Shown here in pieces: positions 1 through 10,297 of a stretch of 64,000 bases of DNA. Within the stretch, counting starts at the first letter, position 1. Every line of letters begins with the position of its first letter. This DNA is from Seonamhaeicola maritimus (GTDB taxonomy: Bacteria > Bacteroidota > Bacteroidia > Flavobacteriales > Flavobacteriaceae), in the NCBI RefSeq assembly GCF_008056315.1, contig NZ_VRKQ01000008.1, positions 638,957 to 702,956 of the forward strand, read 5' to 3'. The position numbers were made by a program, and so were the translations under genes. The notes under the pieces are model-generated. The model ran no database searches. It was not told the DNA's origin and was given only the letters and a program-made list of their open reading frames with translations.

Positions 1-1560
1 AAATAATTTTTGATTTATTTTAGCTATATCATTTTCAAAATAAGCTAAGTCAATTATAGAGTGAATGTAAATGGAATTATTAAGTTGATACCTATACTCT
101 GTGTTAAGAAGTCCGTACATGGTTGCAAATAAGCTGTTTTCCTCAAATCCTCTTATTGAATTAATACCACCAAAACGTAGCAGTTCATTTTCAAAATAGG
201 TGTCGGAATTAATGGTTGCAGCATTTGCTCTTATAAATAAACTATTCTTTCTGTTTAAATTGAAAATCTTAAATGTATTAACATTTAGGAATGACTGCCT
301 TTCTTTTTGGTTAGATTCTTTTCTGTTGCCAAAATTGGTTTCTAAATATAAATAGGTGTTGGTAGGAAAAAGAAAGTTGTTAGTTTGTGGTTTTTGAAAT
401 TCATAAGCTAGAGACAAAAAGTTCTTTTTGTAGTCAAAAATTTGGGTTACAGAATTTTCGTTTAGAAGGTTGTTAGATTCTTCATATAAAACTCCCGCAT
501 AAATTTTATGACGTGAATTTATTTGATAATGAATTTTGGCTGATTGGTTAACTGTTGTAAAAGATGAATCTTTTTTAAAAATGTTAAGAGATAAATCAAC
601 TCCAATTGGAGATTTGAACAAATAGGGTAGGCTTAAGTTTGTTGTGAAAGTCTTTTGATCGTTTTCATCACTTTTATATAGTAGTCTGAAAGATTCTCCG
701 AAGTTTAAATTGTTTGTTAGGTTTAGATTCAAATAACCATCAAATTCAATTTTATTTGTTTCTTCATTAGTGCCAAAACCAAGAAAGCCGTCAAACGAAT
801 TACTTTGAGTTTTTTTTAAGTATAAATATAAGGTGGTAGAATCTTTCGAAAATAACACTTCAGGAGATTTTAACTCGCTAGCAAATCTTAGATTGTTAAG
901 TTGTTCCGTTTTGACTTTAATTTCATCTATATCGAAAACCTGCTTTGGTTTAATTTTTAAATAATGCATTAGGTATGATTTTGGGAAATTTTCGTACCCC
1001 TTAATAATTATGTTGTTAATGATTCTTTTTTCTTCCGTTGCATCAATTGATAATTGTGCTAATAAATTAGTATTATCTATAATTCTAATATTTGATAGTT
1101 TCAATTTTGAAAAAGGTAATCCTTCTTCAGAAATTTTCGAGTTAATAGTTTTTAATGCATTTTCAACTTCGGTGAATTTAAGTTCGAAATAATCATCAAA
1201 TACATGACTAGTTACTAGGTTTAAAATTGAATTTGTGACTAAAGATTTGTCATAGTATATATATATGGTTTTAAATTTCCTTTTTAAAGAGAAATTGGCA
1301 TTGAATAATGAGTCTTTAACTTTCTTTATTCCTAGTAGTTTGTTTTCAATAAATCCTTTTCTAAAAAGCCGTTGTTGAATAGAATTAGCCTCATTTTTAA
1401 CAGAAGCATAATTATTATGATTTTTCAAATAATTCAGTGAATCAATTACTTGAGTTTCTAAAGGTGTATTGCCCGTAATTTTTAGTTTCAAATTTTGACA
1501 AAAAATTTCCGAAGAAAAAAGAGTGTATATAATAAGGAGTAAGAGAAAGCTTTTCTTCAC
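1..1560 (-). CDS. BamA/TamA-family outer-membrane protein (partial, C-terminus outside window)
   Basis: A frame of 520 codons on the minus strand is open from a GTG at 1558-1560 to the left edge. It begins with a signal peptide (VKKSFLLLLIIYTLFSSEIF, cleavage near FCQ). Residues about 25-240 look like POTRA-type periplasmic domains (short beta/alpha units such as IIIKGYENFPKSYLMHYLKI). From about 260 the sequence alternates as beta strands, as in the surface-antigen (D15/Omp85) barrel, with an IRGFEENSLF segment resembling the conserved RGF loop motif of Omp85 proteins. There is no ATG between the GTG and the upstream in-frame stop, so GTG is the likely start. The family inserts or exports proteins at the outer membrane; whether this is BamA itself or a TamA-like paralogue cannot be told here. 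It diverges from the rpsL operon. Confidence 0.8.
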   Translation of the reverse strand, partial: MKKSFLLLLIIYTLFSSEIFCQNLKLKITGNTPLETQVIDSLNYLKNHNNYASVKNEANSIQQRLFRKGFIENKLLGIKKVKDSLFNANFSLKRKFKTIYIYYDKSLVTNSILNLVTSHVFDDYFELKFTEVENALKTINSKISEEGLPFSKLKLSNIRIIDNTNLLAQLSIDATEEKRIINNIIIKGYENFPKSYLMHYLKIKPKQVFDIDEIKVKTEQLNNLRFASELKSPEVLFSKDSTTLYLYLKKTQSNSFDGFLGFGTNEETNKIEFDGYLNLNLTNNLNFGESFRLLYKSDENDQKTFTTNLSLPYLFKSPIGVDLSLNIFKKDSSFTTVNQSAKIHYQINSRHKIYAGVLYEESNNLLNENSVTQIFDYKKNFLSLAYEFQKPQTNNFLFPTNTYLYLETNFGNRKESNQKERQSFLNVNTFKIFNLNRKNSLFIRANAATINSDTYFENELLRFGGINSIRGFEENSLFATMYGLLNTEYRYQLNNSIYIHSIIDLAYFENDIAKINQKLF

Positions 1561-1665
1561 GCTAAAATTTGACTGAATTTCTATGTAAATCTAACGGAAA
1601 TACTAGAGATATAATATGGCTTTCTAGGTTAAATTTAAATTCCCTTGAAAATTAATGAATTAGGG

Positions 1666-1696
1666 TTTGAATTATAAATTTTAATTTCTACCTTTG
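1666..1696 (+). promoter_or_regulatory. Bacteroidota-type promoter of the rpsL operon
   Basis: TTTG at 1666-1669, a 19-base spacer and TACCTTTG at 1689-1696 match the -33/-7 consensus TTTG-N19-TAnnTTTG of the Bacteroidota primary sigma factor. Transcription would start near 1703, giving an untranslated leader of about 40 bases before rpsL. Confidence 0.8.
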
Positions 1697-1741
1697 CAGC
1701 CCTCTAATAAGAGGATTTTAAATTTTATATAATAATTATAT

Positions 1742-2116
1742 ATGCCAACAATTTCACAATTAGTAAGAACAGGAAGAGCCAAAATAACCAAGAAGAGTAA
1801 ATCGGCTGCTTTAGATTCTTGTCCGCAAAGACGTGGTGTATGTACTCGTGTTTATACAACAACACCTAAAAAACCTAACTCAGCAATGAGAAAGGTAGCA
1901 AGGGTTCGTTTAACAAACGGTAACGAGGTTAATGCATACATTGGTGGAGAAGGACATAATCTACAAGAGCACTCGATAGTATTGGTTAGAGGTGGAAGGG
2001 TAAAAGATTTACCAGGTGTTAGATATCACGTTGTTCGTGGGGCTTTAGATACGGCAGGTGTTGCTGGAAGAACCCAACGTAGATCTAAGTACGGTGCTAA
2101 ACGCCCTAAAAAGTAA
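1742..2116 (+). CDS. rpsL: 30S ribosomal protein S12
   Basis: This is the 124-residue S12 of the small-subunit decoding centre, full length for the family. The conserved loop [12 protein letters not shown] carries the lysine mutated in streptomycin-resistant strains, and [13 protein letters not shown] carries the second such lysine; both are wild type. It is first in the str block, 20 bases upstream of rpsG, and is read from the promoter at 1666-1696. Identity is certain from the sequence. Confidence 0.99.
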   Translation: MPTISQLVRTGRAKITKKSKSAALDSCPQRRGVCTRVYTTTPKKPNSAMRKVARVRLTNGNEVNAYIGGEGHNLQEHSIVLVRGGRVKDLPGVRYHVVRGALDTAGVAGRTQRRSKYGAKRPKK

Positions 2117-2136
2117 TTAAACTTTAAGAAGAAGAC

Positions 2137-2613
2137 ATGAGAAAAAGAGCAGCGAAAAAAAGACCACTTTTACCAGATCCAAGGTTTAACGACCAATTGG
2201 TAACACGTTTTGTTAATAACATGATGTGGGACGGTAAAAAGTCTGTAGCGTTCAAAGTATTCTATGATGCAATTGATATTGTAGATGCTAAAAAAACAGA
2301 TGAAGAGAAAACGGCTTTAGAGCTTTGGAAAGATGCTTTATCTAATGTGATGCCTCACGTAGAAGTACGTAGTCGTCGTGTTGGTGGTGCAACATTTCAA
2401 ATTCCAATGCAAATTCGTCCAGACCGTAAAATTTCTACAGCTATGAAATGGTTAATTGGTTATGCTAGAAAGCGTAATGAAAAATCTATGGCTTTAAAAT
2501 TAGCGTCAGAAATTTTAGCAGCAGCTAAAGAAGAAGGAGCAGCGGTTAAGAAAAGAGTTGATACTCATAAAATGGCAGAAGCTAATAAAGCATTCTCTCA
2601 CTTTAGATTTTAA
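2137..2613 (+). CDS. rpsG: 30S ribosomal protein S7
   Basis: S7 (158 residues) nucleates assembly of the 30S head by binding the 3' domain of 16S rRNA. The family pattern is clear: [18 protein letters not shown] at the N-terminus, the [14 protein letters not shown] hairpin and a helical C-terminus ending AFSHFRF. It lies between rpsL and fusA, 3 bases before the fusA start, so the three genes form the classical str operon. In E. coli S7 represses this operon; no equivalent binding site is obvious in the 20-base rpsL-rpsG gap. Confidence 0.99.
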   Translation: MRKRAAKKRPLLPDPRFNDQLVTRFVNNMMWDGKKSVAFKVFYDAIDIVDAKKTDEEKTALELWKDALSNVMPHVEVRSRRVGGATFQIPMQIRPDRKISTAMKWLIGYARKRNEKSMALKLASEILAAAKEEGAAVKKRVDTHKMAEANKAFSHFRF

Positions 2614-2616
2614 GAA

Positions 2617-4743
2617 ATGGCAAGAGATTTAAAATTTACAAGAAACATAGGTATTGCTGCGCATATTGATGCAGGAAAAACTACTACTACAGAACGTGTT
2701 CTTTATTATACAGGTGTATCTCATAAAATTGGAGAAGTACATGATGGTGCTGCTACAATGGACTGGATGGAGCAAGAGCAAGAAAGAGGTATTACAATTA
2801 CTTCTGCTGCTACTACTTGTACTTGGAAATTCCCAATTGAAAACGGGCAACCAACTCCTGAAACTAAAGGATATCATTTTAATATAATTGACACTCCGGG
2901 TCACGTTGATTTTACGGTTGAAGTAAATCGTTCTTTACGTGTACTTGATGGGTTAGTATTCTTATTTAGTGCTGTTGATGGTGTTGAGCCTCAATCTGAA
3001 ACTAACTGGAGATTAGCTGATAACTATAAAGTACCTAGAATTGGTTTTGTTAACAAAATGGACCGTCAAGGATCTAATTTCTTAGGTGTTTGTCAACAAG
3101 TAAAAGACATGTTAAAGTCTAATGCTGTGCCAATTGTATTGAACATTGGTGATGAAGCAGACTTTAAAGGAATTATCGATTTAGTTAAAAACCGTGCTAT
3201 TGTTTGGCATGATGAAACTCAAGGGGCAACTTTTGATATTATCGATATTCCAGAAGATATGAAAGAAGAAGCTCGTGAGTATCGTGCACTTTTAATTGAA
3301 GAAGTGGCTACTTATGATGAGAACTTGTTAGAAAAATTCATGGAAGATGAAGATTCTATTACAGAAGAAGAAGTGCACGCTGCACTTAGAGCTGCTGTGA
3401 TGGATATGGCAATTATTCCAATGATTTGTGGTTCTGCTTTCAAAAATAAAGGAGTTCAGTTCTTATTAGATGCTGTATGTCGTTACTTACCTTCTCCAAC
3501 AGATAAGGAAGGTATTGTAGGAACTAATCCAGATACAGATAAAGAAGAAATTCGTAAACCAGATGTAAAGGAGCCATTTGCTGCTTTAGCATTTAAAATT
3601 GCTACAGATCCTTTTGTTGGACGTTTAGCATTCTTTAGAGCTTATTCTGGTCGTTTAGATGCTGGTTCTTACGTATTGAATAATCGTTCTGGTAAAAAAG
3701 AGCGTATCTCTCGTATCTATCAAATGCACTCTAATAAGCAAAACGCTATCGATTTTATCGAGGCAGGTGATATTGGAGCTGCAGTAGGTTTTAAAGATAT
3801 TAAAACTGGTGATACTTTATCTGATGAAAAGAATCCAATAGTTTTAGAATCTATGGACTTTCCAGATCCAGTAATTGGTATTGCAGTTGAGCCTAAAACT
3901 AAAGCTGATGTTGATAAATTAGGAATGTCTTTAGCTAAATTAGCTGAAGAAGATCCAACGTTTACTGCAAGAACTGATGAAGCTTCAGGACAGACAATTA
4001 TTTCTGGAATGGGTGAGCTTCACTTAGATATTATTGTTGATCGTCTTAAACGTGAGTTTAAAGTTGAAGTAAATCAAGGTCAACCACAAGTAGAGTACAA
4101 AGAAGCTATTACACAACGTGCTGAACACAGAGAGGTTTATAAGAAACAATCTGGTGGTCGTGGTAAATTTGCAGATATTGTATTTACACTTGAGCCTGCT
4201 GATGAAGGTGCAACTGGATTACAGTTTGAATCTGTTATTAAAGGTGGTAACGTTCCTAAAGAATTTGTTCCTTCTGTTGAGAAGGGATTCAAAATGGCTA
4301 TGCAAAATGGTCCATTAGCTGGTTACGAAGTTGATTCAATGAAGGTAACTTTAAGTGATGGGTCTTACCATGATGTAGATTCTGATCAGCTATCATTCGA
4401 ATTAGCTGCTAAGTTAGGATTCAAAAATGCTGCAAAAGCTGCAAAAGCTGTAATAATGGAACCTATTATGAAACTTGAGGTAATTACTCCTGAAGAAAAT
4501 ATGGGTGACATTGTAGGTGATTTAAATAGAAGAAGAGGTCAAGTTAGTGACATGGGAGATAGAGCTGGTGCTAAAACTGTTAAAGCTACAGTACCATTAT
4601 CTGAAATGTTTGGATATGTAACCACATTAAGAACATTATCTTCAGGTCGTGCCACATCAACAATGGAATTTTCACACTATGCTGAAACTCCTTCTAATAT
4701 ATCTGAAGAAGTAATTAAGGCAGCTAAAGGCGTTGAAGCTTAA
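2617..4743 (+). CDS. fusA: translation elongation factor G
   Basis: EF-G (708 residues) is the GTPase that drives ribosomal translocation. The G domain shows the P-loop [13 protein letters not shown] near residue 20, [11 protein letters not shown] (switch I), DTPGHVDF (G3) and NKMD (G4), followed by domains II-V ending in the [20 protein letters not shown] segment of domain V. Its length is normal for a translocation EF-G. It sits 3 bases after rpsG and 11 bases before rpsJ, joining the str and S10 blocks without a terminator. Confidence 0.99.
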   Translation: MARDLKFTRNIGIAAHIDAGKTTTTERVLYYTGVSHKIGEVHDGAATMDWMEQEQERGITITSAATTCTWKFPIENGQPTPETKGYHFNIIDTPGHVDFTVEVNRSLRVLDGLVFLFSAVDGVEPQSETNWRLADNYKVPRIGFVNKMDRQGSNFLGVCQQVKDMLKSNAVPIVLNIGDEADFKGIIDLVKNRAIVWHDETQGATFDIIDIPEDMKEEAREYRALLIEEVATYDENLLEKFMEDEDSITEEEVHAALRAAVMDMAIIPMICGSAFKNKGVQFLLDAVCRYLPSPTDKEGIVGTNPDTDKEEIRKPDVKEPFAALAFKIATDPFVGRLAFFRAYSGRLDAGSYVLNNRSGKKERISRIYQMHSNKQNAIDFIEAGDIGAAVGFKDIKTGDTLSDEKNPIVLESMDFPDPVIGIAVEPKTKADVDKLGMSLAKLAEEDPTFTARTDEASGQTIISGMGELHLDIIVDRLKREFKVEVNQGQPQVEYKEAITQRAEHREVYKKQSGGRGKFADIVFTLEPADEGATGLQFESVIKGGNVPKEFVPSVEKGFKMAMQNGPLAGYEVDSMKVTLSDGSYHDVDSDQLSFELAAKLGFKNAAKAAKAVIMEPIMKLEVITPEENMGDIVGDLNRRRGQVSDMGDRAGAKTVKATVPLSEMFGYVTTLRTLSSGRATSTMEFSHYAETPSNISEEVIKAAKGVEA

Positions 4744-4754
4744 AATTTAAGAAA

Positions 4755-5060
4755 ATGAGTCAAAAAATCAGAATAAAATTAAAATCTTACGATCACAATT
4801 TAGTAGATAAGTCTGCTGATAAGATTGTAAAAACAGTAAAAAGTACAGGGGCTGTTGTAACTGGACCAATTCCTTTACCAACTCATAAAAAACTTTTTAC
4901 AGTTTTACGTTCTCCACACGTAAACAAGAAATCAAGAGAACAATTTCAATTATCTTCTTATAAAAGATTATTGGATATTTATTCTTCGTCATCAAAAACA
5001 ATTGATGCGTTAATGAAGCTTGAGTTGCCAAGTGGTGTAGAAGTAGAGATTAAAGTATAG
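4755..5060 (+). CDS. rpsJ: 30S ribosomal protein S10
   Basis: S10 (101 residues) belongs to the 30S head and is also the NusE partner of NusB in transcription antitermination. Family features are [17 protein letters not shown] at the start, the extended loop [28 protein letters not shown] and the [17 protein letters not shown] end, each visible in the translation. It follows fusA by 11 bases. Unusually for the S10 block, a structured gap of 139 bases lies after it rather than before it. Confidence 0.99.
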   Translation: MSQKIRIKLKSYDHNLVDKSADKIVKTVKSTGAVVTGPIPLPTHKKLFTVLRSPHVNKKSREQFQLSSYKRLLDIYSSSSKTIDALMKLELPSGVEVEIKV

Positions 5061-5199
5061 TTGCAATTTCTGCTTTTAGCAGAAAGGAAACATGTCCCAC
5101 CGATGCGGTCGCGGGAAAAACGGATAAATACATTTCAGGGACGAAAGGTATTTTGTCCCTGAATTTTTTTAAACAAGTAAATAAATTAAATAAATAATT
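5061..5199 (+). promoter_or_regulatory. Attenuator-like structured leader between rpsJ and rplC
   Basis: Three stems are visible: TTTCTGC/GCAGAAA (5067-5085); CCC-ACCG/CGGT-GGG (5096-5114, with a 3-base bulge); and CAGGGAC/GTCCCTG (5136-5142 with 5155-5161), followed by seven T residues at 5164-5170 like an intrinsic terminator. GTCCC at 5094-5098 could pair with GGGAC at 5138-5142, which would break the terminator stem. That layout suggests read-through control of rplC and the downstream ribosomal genes. The ligand, possibly L4 or L3, is inference. Confidence 0.55.
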
Positions 5200-5817
5200 A
5201 TGTCTGGGTTAATTGGAAAAAAAATCGGTATGACCAGCATCTTCGATGACAACGGGAAGAATATTCCTTGTACTGTTATAGAGGCTGGACCATGTATCGT
5301 TACCCAAGTCAGAACTGAAGAGGTTGACGGTTATAATGCTGTTCAATTAGGTTTCGATGACGCGACAGAAAAAAGCGCTACTAAAGCAGACCTTGGTCAT
5401 GCTAAAAAGGCGGGTACTTCTGTAAAGCGTAAAGTTGCTGAATTCAAAGGTTTTGATGAGGAGTACAAATTAGGAGATGCAATCACTGTAGAACACTTCA
5501 ACGAAGGAGAGTTTGTTGATATTGCAGGAACATCTAAAGGTAAAGGATTTCAAGGAGTTGTTAAACGTCATAATTTCGGTGGTGTAGGTCAAGCTACTCA
5601 CGGTCAACATAACCGTTTAAGAGCACCTGGTTCTATTGGAGCTGCTTCATATCCTGCAAGAGTTTTCAAAGGAATGAAAATGGCCGGAAGAATGGGTGGT
5701 GAAAAAGTGAAAGTTCAAAATTTAAGAGTTTTAAAAGTAGTTGCTGAAAAGAACCTACTTGTTGTTAAAGGTTGCGTACCTGGGCACAAAAATTCTTATG
5801 TAATTATTCAGAAGTAA
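5200..5817 (+). CDS. rplC: 50S ribosomal protein L3
   Basis: L3 (205 residues) is an early-assembly 50S protein whose long loop reaches the peptidyl-transferase centre. Recognisable parts are the N-terminal [13 protein letters not shown] and the loop [15 protein letters not shown]...[15 protein letters not shown], including the glutamine that is a methylation site in other bacteria. The start ATG follows a 139-base structured leader. Its TAA stop overlaps the rplD ATG by one base (TAATG), so L3 and L4 are probably translationally coupled. Confidence 0.99.
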   Translation: MSGLIGKKIGMTSIFDDNGKNIPCTVIEAGPCIVTQVRTEEVDGYNAVQLGFDDATEKSATKADLGHAKKAGTSVKRKVAEFKGFDEEYKLGDAITVEHFNEGEFVDIAGTSKGKGFQGVVKRHNFGGVGQATHGQHNRLRAPGSIGAASYPARVFKGMKMAGRMGGEKVKVQNLRVLKVVAEKNLLVVKGCVPGHKNSYVIIQK

Positions 5818-6446
5818 TGAAAGTAGCAGTTTTAGATATAAACGGAAAAGACACTGGAAGGAAAGCAGAGCTTTCTAAAGAAGTGTTTGCTATTGAACCA
5901 AATGATCATGCAGTGTATTTGGATGTTAAGCAATACTTAGCTAACCAAAGACAAGGTACTCACAAATCTAAGGAAAGAGCTGAGATTACGGGTAGTACAC
6001 GTAAGATTAAAAAGCAAAAAGGAACTGGTACAGCAAGAGCTGGTAGTATTAAGTCTGGTGTATTTAAAGGAGGAGGTCGTATGTTCGGTCCAAGACCAAG
6101 AAATTACAACTTTAAACTTAATAAAAATTTAAAGCGTTTAGCACGTAAATCTGCATTGAGTATTAAGGCAGGAGAGAAAGCAATAACAGTTTTAGAAGAC
6201 TTCAATTTTGATGCTCCTAAAACTAAAAACTTTACGGCTGTTTTAAAGGCTTTAGATTTAGAAAACAAAAAATCTTTGTTTGTGTTGGGTGGGTCAAATA
6301 ATAACGTATATTTGTCATCGCGCAATTTAAACGGTTCTGAGGTTATAACTAACTCAGAATTAAGCACTTATAAGATTTTAAATGCTAATCAAATAGTGCT
6401 TGTAGAGGGTGCTATTGAAGGAATTGAATCTAACTTAAGTAAATAA
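5817..6446 (+). CDS. rplD: 50S ribosomal protein L4
   Basis: L4 (209 residues) lines the polypeptide exit tunnel and in E. coli represses its own S10 operon. The N-terminal [19 protein letters not shown] and the tunnel loop [30 protein letters not shown] identify it. I chose the ATG at 5817 because it matches the family start and couples to the rplC stop; an upstream in-frame ATG at 5772 would add 15 residues encoded inside rplC. L4 is a candidate ligand for the leader at 5061-5199, by analogy only. Confidence 0.98.
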   Translation: MKVAVLDINGKDTGRKAELSKEVFAIEPNDHAVYLDVKQYLANQRQGTHKSKERAEITGSTRKIKKQKGTGTARAGSIKSGVFKGGGRMFGPRPRNYNFKLNKNLKRLARKSALSIKAGEKAITVLEDFNFDAPKTKNFTAVLKALDLENKKSLFVLGGSNNNVYLSSRNLNGSEVITNSELSTYKILNANQIVLVEGAIEGIESNLSK

Positions 6447-6453
6447 GAAACAG

Positions 6454-6744
6454 ATGAGTATCTTAATTAAACCTATAATCACGGAAAAAGCGACTGCTGA
6501 TAGCGAGTTAAGAAACTGCTATACTTTCGCGGTGAATACAAAGGCGAACAAGGTGGAAATCAAAAAGGCTGTAGAGGCTACTTATGGTGTTTCTGTTGAA
6601 AAAGTTCGTACTATAAATGTCCGTCCAGATCGTAGTACCAAGTTTACAAAAACTGGTATTCAACATGGTAAAACAAATGCTGTTAAAAAAGCAATTGTAC
6701 AACTGGCGGATGGTGAGATGATTGATTTATATGCTAATATGTAA
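6454..6744 (+). CDS. rplW: 50S ribosomal protein L23
   Basis: L23 (96 residues) surrounds the exit tunnel and docks the signal recognition particle and trigger factor. It starts ILIKPIITEKATADSE and has the NTKANKVEIKKAVEATYGVSVEKVRTINV core, a complete single-domain protein. It follows rplD by 7 bases and precedes rplB by 10, in the usual S10-block order L3-L4-L23-L2. Confidence 0.98.
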   Translation: MSILIKPIITEKATADSELRNCYTFAVNTKANKVEIKKAVEATYGVSVEKVRTINVRPDRSTKFTKTGIQHGKTNAVKKAIVQLADGEMIDLYANM

Positions 6745-6754
6745 TTAGACAAAA

Positions 6755-7582
6755 ATGTCAGTAAGAAAATTAAAACCAATCACCCCAGGACAGCGATTTA
6801 GAGTAGTAAATGGATTTGACGCCATTACTACTGATAAGCCGGAGAAAAGTTTGTTAGCTCCGAAAAAAAGGTCTGGTGGTAGAAACAGTCAAGGAAAAAT
6901 GACCATGCGCTATAAAGGTGGAGGTCATAAGAGAAAGTATCGTATTATTGATTTTAAACGTTGTAAGCATGGTATTCCTGCTGAAGTTAAAACAATAGAA
7001 TACGATCCAAACAGATCAGCTTTTATAGCTTTATTGAATTATCAAGACGGTGAAAAAAGATATGTAATTGCACAAAATGGTTTACAAGTTGGGCAAAACA
7101 TAGTGTCAGGTAATGAAGGAATTGCTCCAGAAATAGGAAATGCAATGCCTTTAAGTCAAATTCCATTAGGAACTATTATTTCTTGTGTAGAATTACGTCC
7201 AGGTCAAGGTGCTGTTATGGCGCGTAGTGCTGGTGCTTTTGCTCAGTTAATGGCAAGAGATGGTAAATTTGCTACCATTAAGTTACCATCAGGTGAAACA
7301 AGATTAGTTCTTGCAAATTGTATGGCAACTATTGGTGTGGTTTCTAACTCAGATCATCAATTGTTAGTATCTGGTAAAGCAGGTAGAACAAGATGGTTAG
7401 GAAGAAGACCAAGAACAAGACCAGTAGTTATGAATCCTGTTGATCATCCAATGGGTGGTGGTGAAGGAAAATCTTCTGGTGGACACCCACGTTCAAGAAA
7501 CGGTATACCTGCTAAAGGTTATAGAACCCGTTCTAAAACAAAAGCTAGTAATAAATATATTGTAGAACGTAGAAAGAAATAA
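6755..7582 (+). CDS. rplB: 50S ribosomal protein L2
   Basis: L2 (275 residues) supports the peptidyl-transferase centre and subunit association. The N-terminal half has the OB-like RNA-binding fold ([21 protein letters not shown]). The C-terminal [17 protein letters not shown] loop contains the histidine known in other bacteria to be needed for peptide-bond formation. Length is normal. It lies 10 bases after rplW and 3 bases before rpsS. Confidence 0.99.
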   Translation: MSVRKLKPITPGQRFRVVNGFDAITTDKPEKSLLAPKKRSGGRNSQGKMTMRYKGGGHKRKYRIIDFKRCKHGIPAEVKTIEYDPNRSAFIALLNYQDGEKRYVIAQNGLQVGQNIVSGNEGIAPEIGNAMPLSQIPLGTIISCVELRPGQGAVMARSAGAFAQLMARDGKFATIKLPSGETRLVLANCMATIGVVSNSDHQLLVSGKAGRTRWLGRRPRTRPVVMNPVDHPMGGGEGKSSGGHPRSRNGIPAKGYRTRSKTKASNKYIVERRKK

Positions 7583-7585
7583 GAC

Positions 7586-7864
7586 ATGGCAAGATCATTA
7601 AAAAAAGGACCTTACGTTCATTATAAATTAGAGAGAAAAGTAGCTGCAAATGTTGAAGCTAACAAAAAAACTGTAATCAAAACTTGGTCTAGAGCAAGTA
7701 TGATTACACCAGATTTTGTTGGACAAACAATAGCAGTGCACAATGGCCGTCAATTTGTACCAGTTTATGTAACTGAAAACATGGTAGGTCATAAATTAGG
7801 AGAATTTTCACCAACACGTTCATTCCGTGGACATGCAGGTGCTAAAAATAAAGGTAAAAAGTAG
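7586..7864 (+). CDS. rpsS: 30S ribosomal protein S19
   Basis: S19 (92 residues) forms a heterodimer with S13 in the 30S head and contacts A-site tRNA. The sequence starts [18 protein letters not shown] and has [41 protein letters not shown] split over the usual strands, with a basic tail ending GAKNKGKK. It is full length, in the canonical L2-S19-L22-S3 order with gaps of 3 and 6 bases. Confidence 0.99.
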   Translation: MARSLKKGPYVHYKLERKVAANVEANKKTVIKTWSRASMITPDFVGQTIAVHNGRQFVPVYVTENMVGHKLGEFSPTRSFRGHAGAKNKGKK

Positions 7865-7870
7865 TAAGCT

Positions 7871-8278
7871 ATGGGAAGTCGTAAAAAACAAATGGCAGAC
7901 GCTATTAAGGAAGCTAAGAAGCAAGTTGCTTTCGCTAAACTTAATAATTGTCCTACATCACCAAGAAAAATGCGTTTAGTAGCCGATTTAGTAAGAGGTG
8001 AAAGCGTTGAAAAAGCACTTAATATCTTAAAATTTAGTCAAAAAGAAGCGTCTAATCGTTTAGAGAAATTGTTATTATCTGCAATTGCAAACTGGCAATC
8101 TAAAAACGAAGAGGCAGATGTTGAGTCGGCTGAATTATTTGTAAAAGAGATTAGAGTTGACGGAGGATCTATGTTAAAAAGATTACGTCCGGCTCCTCAA
8201 GGTCGTGCGCATAGAATTAGAAAACGTTCTAACCATGTAACATTAGTGGTGGGAGCTAACAATAACACACAAGCTTAA
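7871..8278 (+). CDS. rplV: 50S ribosomal protein L22
   Basis: L22 (135 residues) contributes the beta hairpin that narrows the exit tunnel where macrolides bind. The core [19 protein letters not shown] and the hairpin [19 protein letters not shown] are clear. A basic N-terminal extension of about 20 residues ([18 protein letters not shown]) makes it longer than the E. coli protein; I believe this is usual for the phylum. An internal ATG at the second methionine would still keep the core. Confidence 0.98.
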   Translation: MGSRKKQMADAIKEAKKQVAFAKLNNCPTSPRKMRLVADLVRGESVEKALNILKFSQKEASNRLEKLLLSAIANWQSKNEEADVESAELFVKEIRVDGGSMLKRLRPAPQGRAHRIRKRSNHVTLVVGANNNTQA

Positions 8279-8285
8279 TAACAGT

Positions 8286-8999
8286 ATGGGACAAAAAACA
8301 AATCCAGTCGGGAATCGCTTAGGAATTATCAGAGGATGGGAATCTAACTGGTACGGAGGAAACGATTATGGTGATAAACTTGCCGAAGACGATAAGATTA
8401 GAAAATACGTTCACGCGCGTTTATCTAAAGCTAGTGTTAGTAGAGTAATTATTGAAAGAACTTTAAAACTTGTAACCGTTACTATCACAACGGCTCGTCC
8501 AGGTATCATTATTGGTAAAGGCGGTCAAGAGGTAGACAAGTTAAAAGAAGAGCTTAAAAAGATTACTGGAAAAGAAGTTCAGATTAATATTTTTGAAATT
8601 AAAAGACCTGAACTAGATGCATTTTTAGTAGCATCAAGTATTGCAAGACAAATAGAAAATAGAATTTCTTACCGTCGTGCAATCAAGATGGCTATTGCTG
8701 CTACAATGCGTATGAATGCTGAAGGAATCAAAATTCAAATTAGTGGTCGTTTAAACGGAGCTGAAATGGCACGTTCTGAACACTATAAAGAAGGACGTAT
8801 TCCTTTATCAACCTTTAGAGCCGATATTGACTATGCTTTAGTTGAAGCACATACTACTTATGGTAGATTAGGTGTAAAAGTATGGATCATGAAAGGTGAA
8901 GTATATGGTAAAAGAGAGCTTTCTCCGCTTGTTGGGTTATCTAAGAAGCAAGGAAAAGGTGGTGGACGTGGAAATAAAAACCCTCGTCGTAGAAAGTAA
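8286..8999 (+). CDS. rpsC: 30S ribosomal protein S3
   Basis: S3 (237 residues) lines the mRNA entry channel and helps unwind mRNA. It starts [19 protein letters not shown], has a KH domain with the GXXG-type loop [16 protein letters not shown], and a C-terminal domain with [19 protein letters not shown] followed by a Gly/Lys/Arg-rich tail. It is full length, 7 bases after rplV and 21 before rplP. Confidence 0.99.
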   Translation: MGQKTNPVGNRLGIIRGWESNWYGGNDYGDKLAEDDKIRKYVHARLSKASVSRVIIERTLKLVTVTITTARPGIIIGKGGQEVDKLKEELKKITGKEVQINIFEIKRPELDAFLVASSIARQIENRISYRRAIKMAIAATMRMNAEGIKIQISGRLNGAEMARSEHYKEGRIPLSTFRADIDYALVEAHTTYGRLGVKVWIMKGEVYGKRELSPLVGLSKKQGKGGGRGNKNPRRRK

Positions 9000-9020
9000 T
9001 TTTTTATAAAGTAAAGAAAC

Positions 9021-9440
9021 ATGTTACAGCCTAAAAGAACAAAATTTCGCAAGCAACAGAAGGGACGTATGAAAGGTATCTCTGGTAGAGGACATCAACT
9101 TTCAAACGGAACTTTTGGTATAAAAGCACTAGATTCTGTATTTATTACATCTCGTCAAATTGAAGCTGCACGTATTGCTGCTACTCGTTATATGAAAAGA
9201 GAAGGGTCACTTTGGATTAAAATTTTTCCAGACAAACCTATTACAAAGAAACCTCTTGAAGTACGTATGGGTAAAGGTAAGGGTGCCGTAGAATATTGGG
9301 TAGCTGTTGTAAAACCAGGAAGAGTTTTATTTGAAATTGGTGGTGTGCCATTAGACGTAGCTAAAGAAGCATTACGTTTAGCAGCACAAAAATTACCAGT
9401 AAAAACTAAGTTTATAATTGCTCGCGATTACGAAGCATAA
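9021..9440 (+). CDS. rplP: 50S ribosomal protein L16
   Basis: L16 (139 residues) organises the A-site region of the 50S subunit. Diagnostic segments are [18 protein letters not shown] at the start, [19 protein letters not shown] in the middle and LPVKTKFI near the end. The RMGKGKG loop contains the arginine that is hydroxylated in some bacteria. It lies in the conserved S3-L16-L29-S17 run. Confidence 0.99.
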   Translation: MLQPKRTKFRKQQKGRMKGISGRGHQLSNGTFGIKALDSVFITSRQIEAARIAATRYMKREGSLWIKIFPDKPITKKPLEVRMGKGKGAVEYWVAVVKPGRVLFEIGGVPLDVAKEALRLAAQKLPVKTKFIIARDYEA

Positions 9441-9452
9441 TTTATTAATATT

Positions 9453-9644
9453 ATGAAACAATCAGAAATTAAAGAATTATCTACAGCTGAGTTACAAGAA
9501 AAACTTGGTGAGACTAAAAAAAGTTATTCAGACCTAAAACTGGCTCATGCAATATCTCCTTTAGAAAATCCAATTCAACTACGTTCAGTAAGAAGAACTG
9601 TAGCTAGAATTGCGACAGAATTAACTAAAAGAGAAATACAATAA
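9453..9644 (+). CDS. rpmC: 50S ribosomal protein L29
   Basis: L29 (63 residues) is a small two-helix protein beside L23 at the tunnel exit. The pattern MKQSEIKELSTAELQEKL, then a helix ending ENPIQLRSVRRTVARIATEL, is typical. It sits 12 bases after rplP and 12 before rpsQ, which together with length leaves little doubt. Confidence 0.97.
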   Translation: MKQSEIKELSTAELQEKLGETKKSYSDLKLAHAISPLENPIQLRSVRRTVARIATELTKREIQ

Positions 9645-9656
9645 TTCTGCTGAAAG

Positions 9657-9914
9657 ATGGAAACAAGAAATTTAAGAAAAGAACGTATAGGAGTTGTTAC
9701 AAGTAACAAAATGCAGAAATCTATTGTGGTTTCTGAGGTGAAAAAAGTAAAACACCCTATGTATGGAAAATTCGTTTTAAAAACGAAGAAGTACGTTGCA
9801 CACGATGAAACAAATGACTGCAACGAAGGTGATACAGTAAGGATCATGGAAACAAGACCTTTAAGTAAATCTAAGTGTTGGAGATTAGTTGAAATAATTG
9901 AAAGAGCTAAGTAA
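9657..9914 (+). CDS. rpsQ: 30S ribosomal protein S17
   Basis: S17 (85 residues) is an OB-fold primary binder of the 16S 5' domain. The sequence [19 protein letters not shown], the [19 protein letters not shown] strand pair and [21 protein letters not shown] are characteristic. Full length. It is separated from rplN by only 2 bases. Confidence 0.98.
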   Translation: METRNLRKERIGVVTSNKMQKSIVVSEVKKVKHPMYGKFVLKTKKYVAHDETNDCNEGDTVRIMETRPLSKSKCWRLVEIIERAK

Positions 9915-9916
9915 TT

Positions 9917-10285
9917 ATGGTACAACAAGAATCAAGACTTAAAGTAGCAGATAACACTGGAGCAAAAGAAGTATTAACAATACGTGTTCTAGGTGGTACT
10001 AAAAGAAGATACGCTTCTGTAGGAGACAAAATAGTTGTTTCTGTAAAAGATGCAACTCCTAATGGAAACATTAAAAAAGGAGCTGTTTCTACTGCAGTGG
10101 TTGTACGTACTAAGAAAGAAGTAAGAAGACCAGACGGATCTTATATTAGATTTGATGATAATGCTTGTGTATTATTGAACCCTACAGGTGAGATGAGAGG
10201 TACACGTGTATTTGGTCCTGTTGCTAGAGAACTTCGTGATAAACAATTCATGAAGATTGTATCATTAGCACCAGAAGTGCTTTAA
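9917..10285 (+). CDS. rplN: 50S ribosomal protein L14
   Basis: L14 (122 residues) forms inter-subunit bridges and is the site where the silencing factor RsfS binds. It starts [19 protein letters not shown] and contains the [21 protein letters not shown] loop and the [13 protein letters not shown] end segment, matching the family throughout. It opens the spc block (L14-L24-L5-S14-S8) directly after rpsQ with no promoter visible between them. Confidence 0.99.
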   Translation: MVQQESRLKVADNTGAKEVLTIRVLGGTKRRYASVGDKIVVSVKDATPNGNIKKGAVSTAVVVRTKKEVRRPDGSYIRFDDNACVLLNPTGEMRGTRVFGPVARELRDKQFMKIVSLAPEVL

Positions 10286-10297
10286 TACATTATTAAG

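Noticed and set aside
1010-1192. 60-residue plus-strand frame in the first gene
   Set aside because: It lies opposite the continuous 520-codon outer-membrane protein frame and has no family resemblance.
5772-5816. Upstream ATG giving a longer L4
   Set aside because: The added 15 residues are encoded inside rplC and do not match L4; the ATG at 5817 fits the family and couples to the rplC stop.
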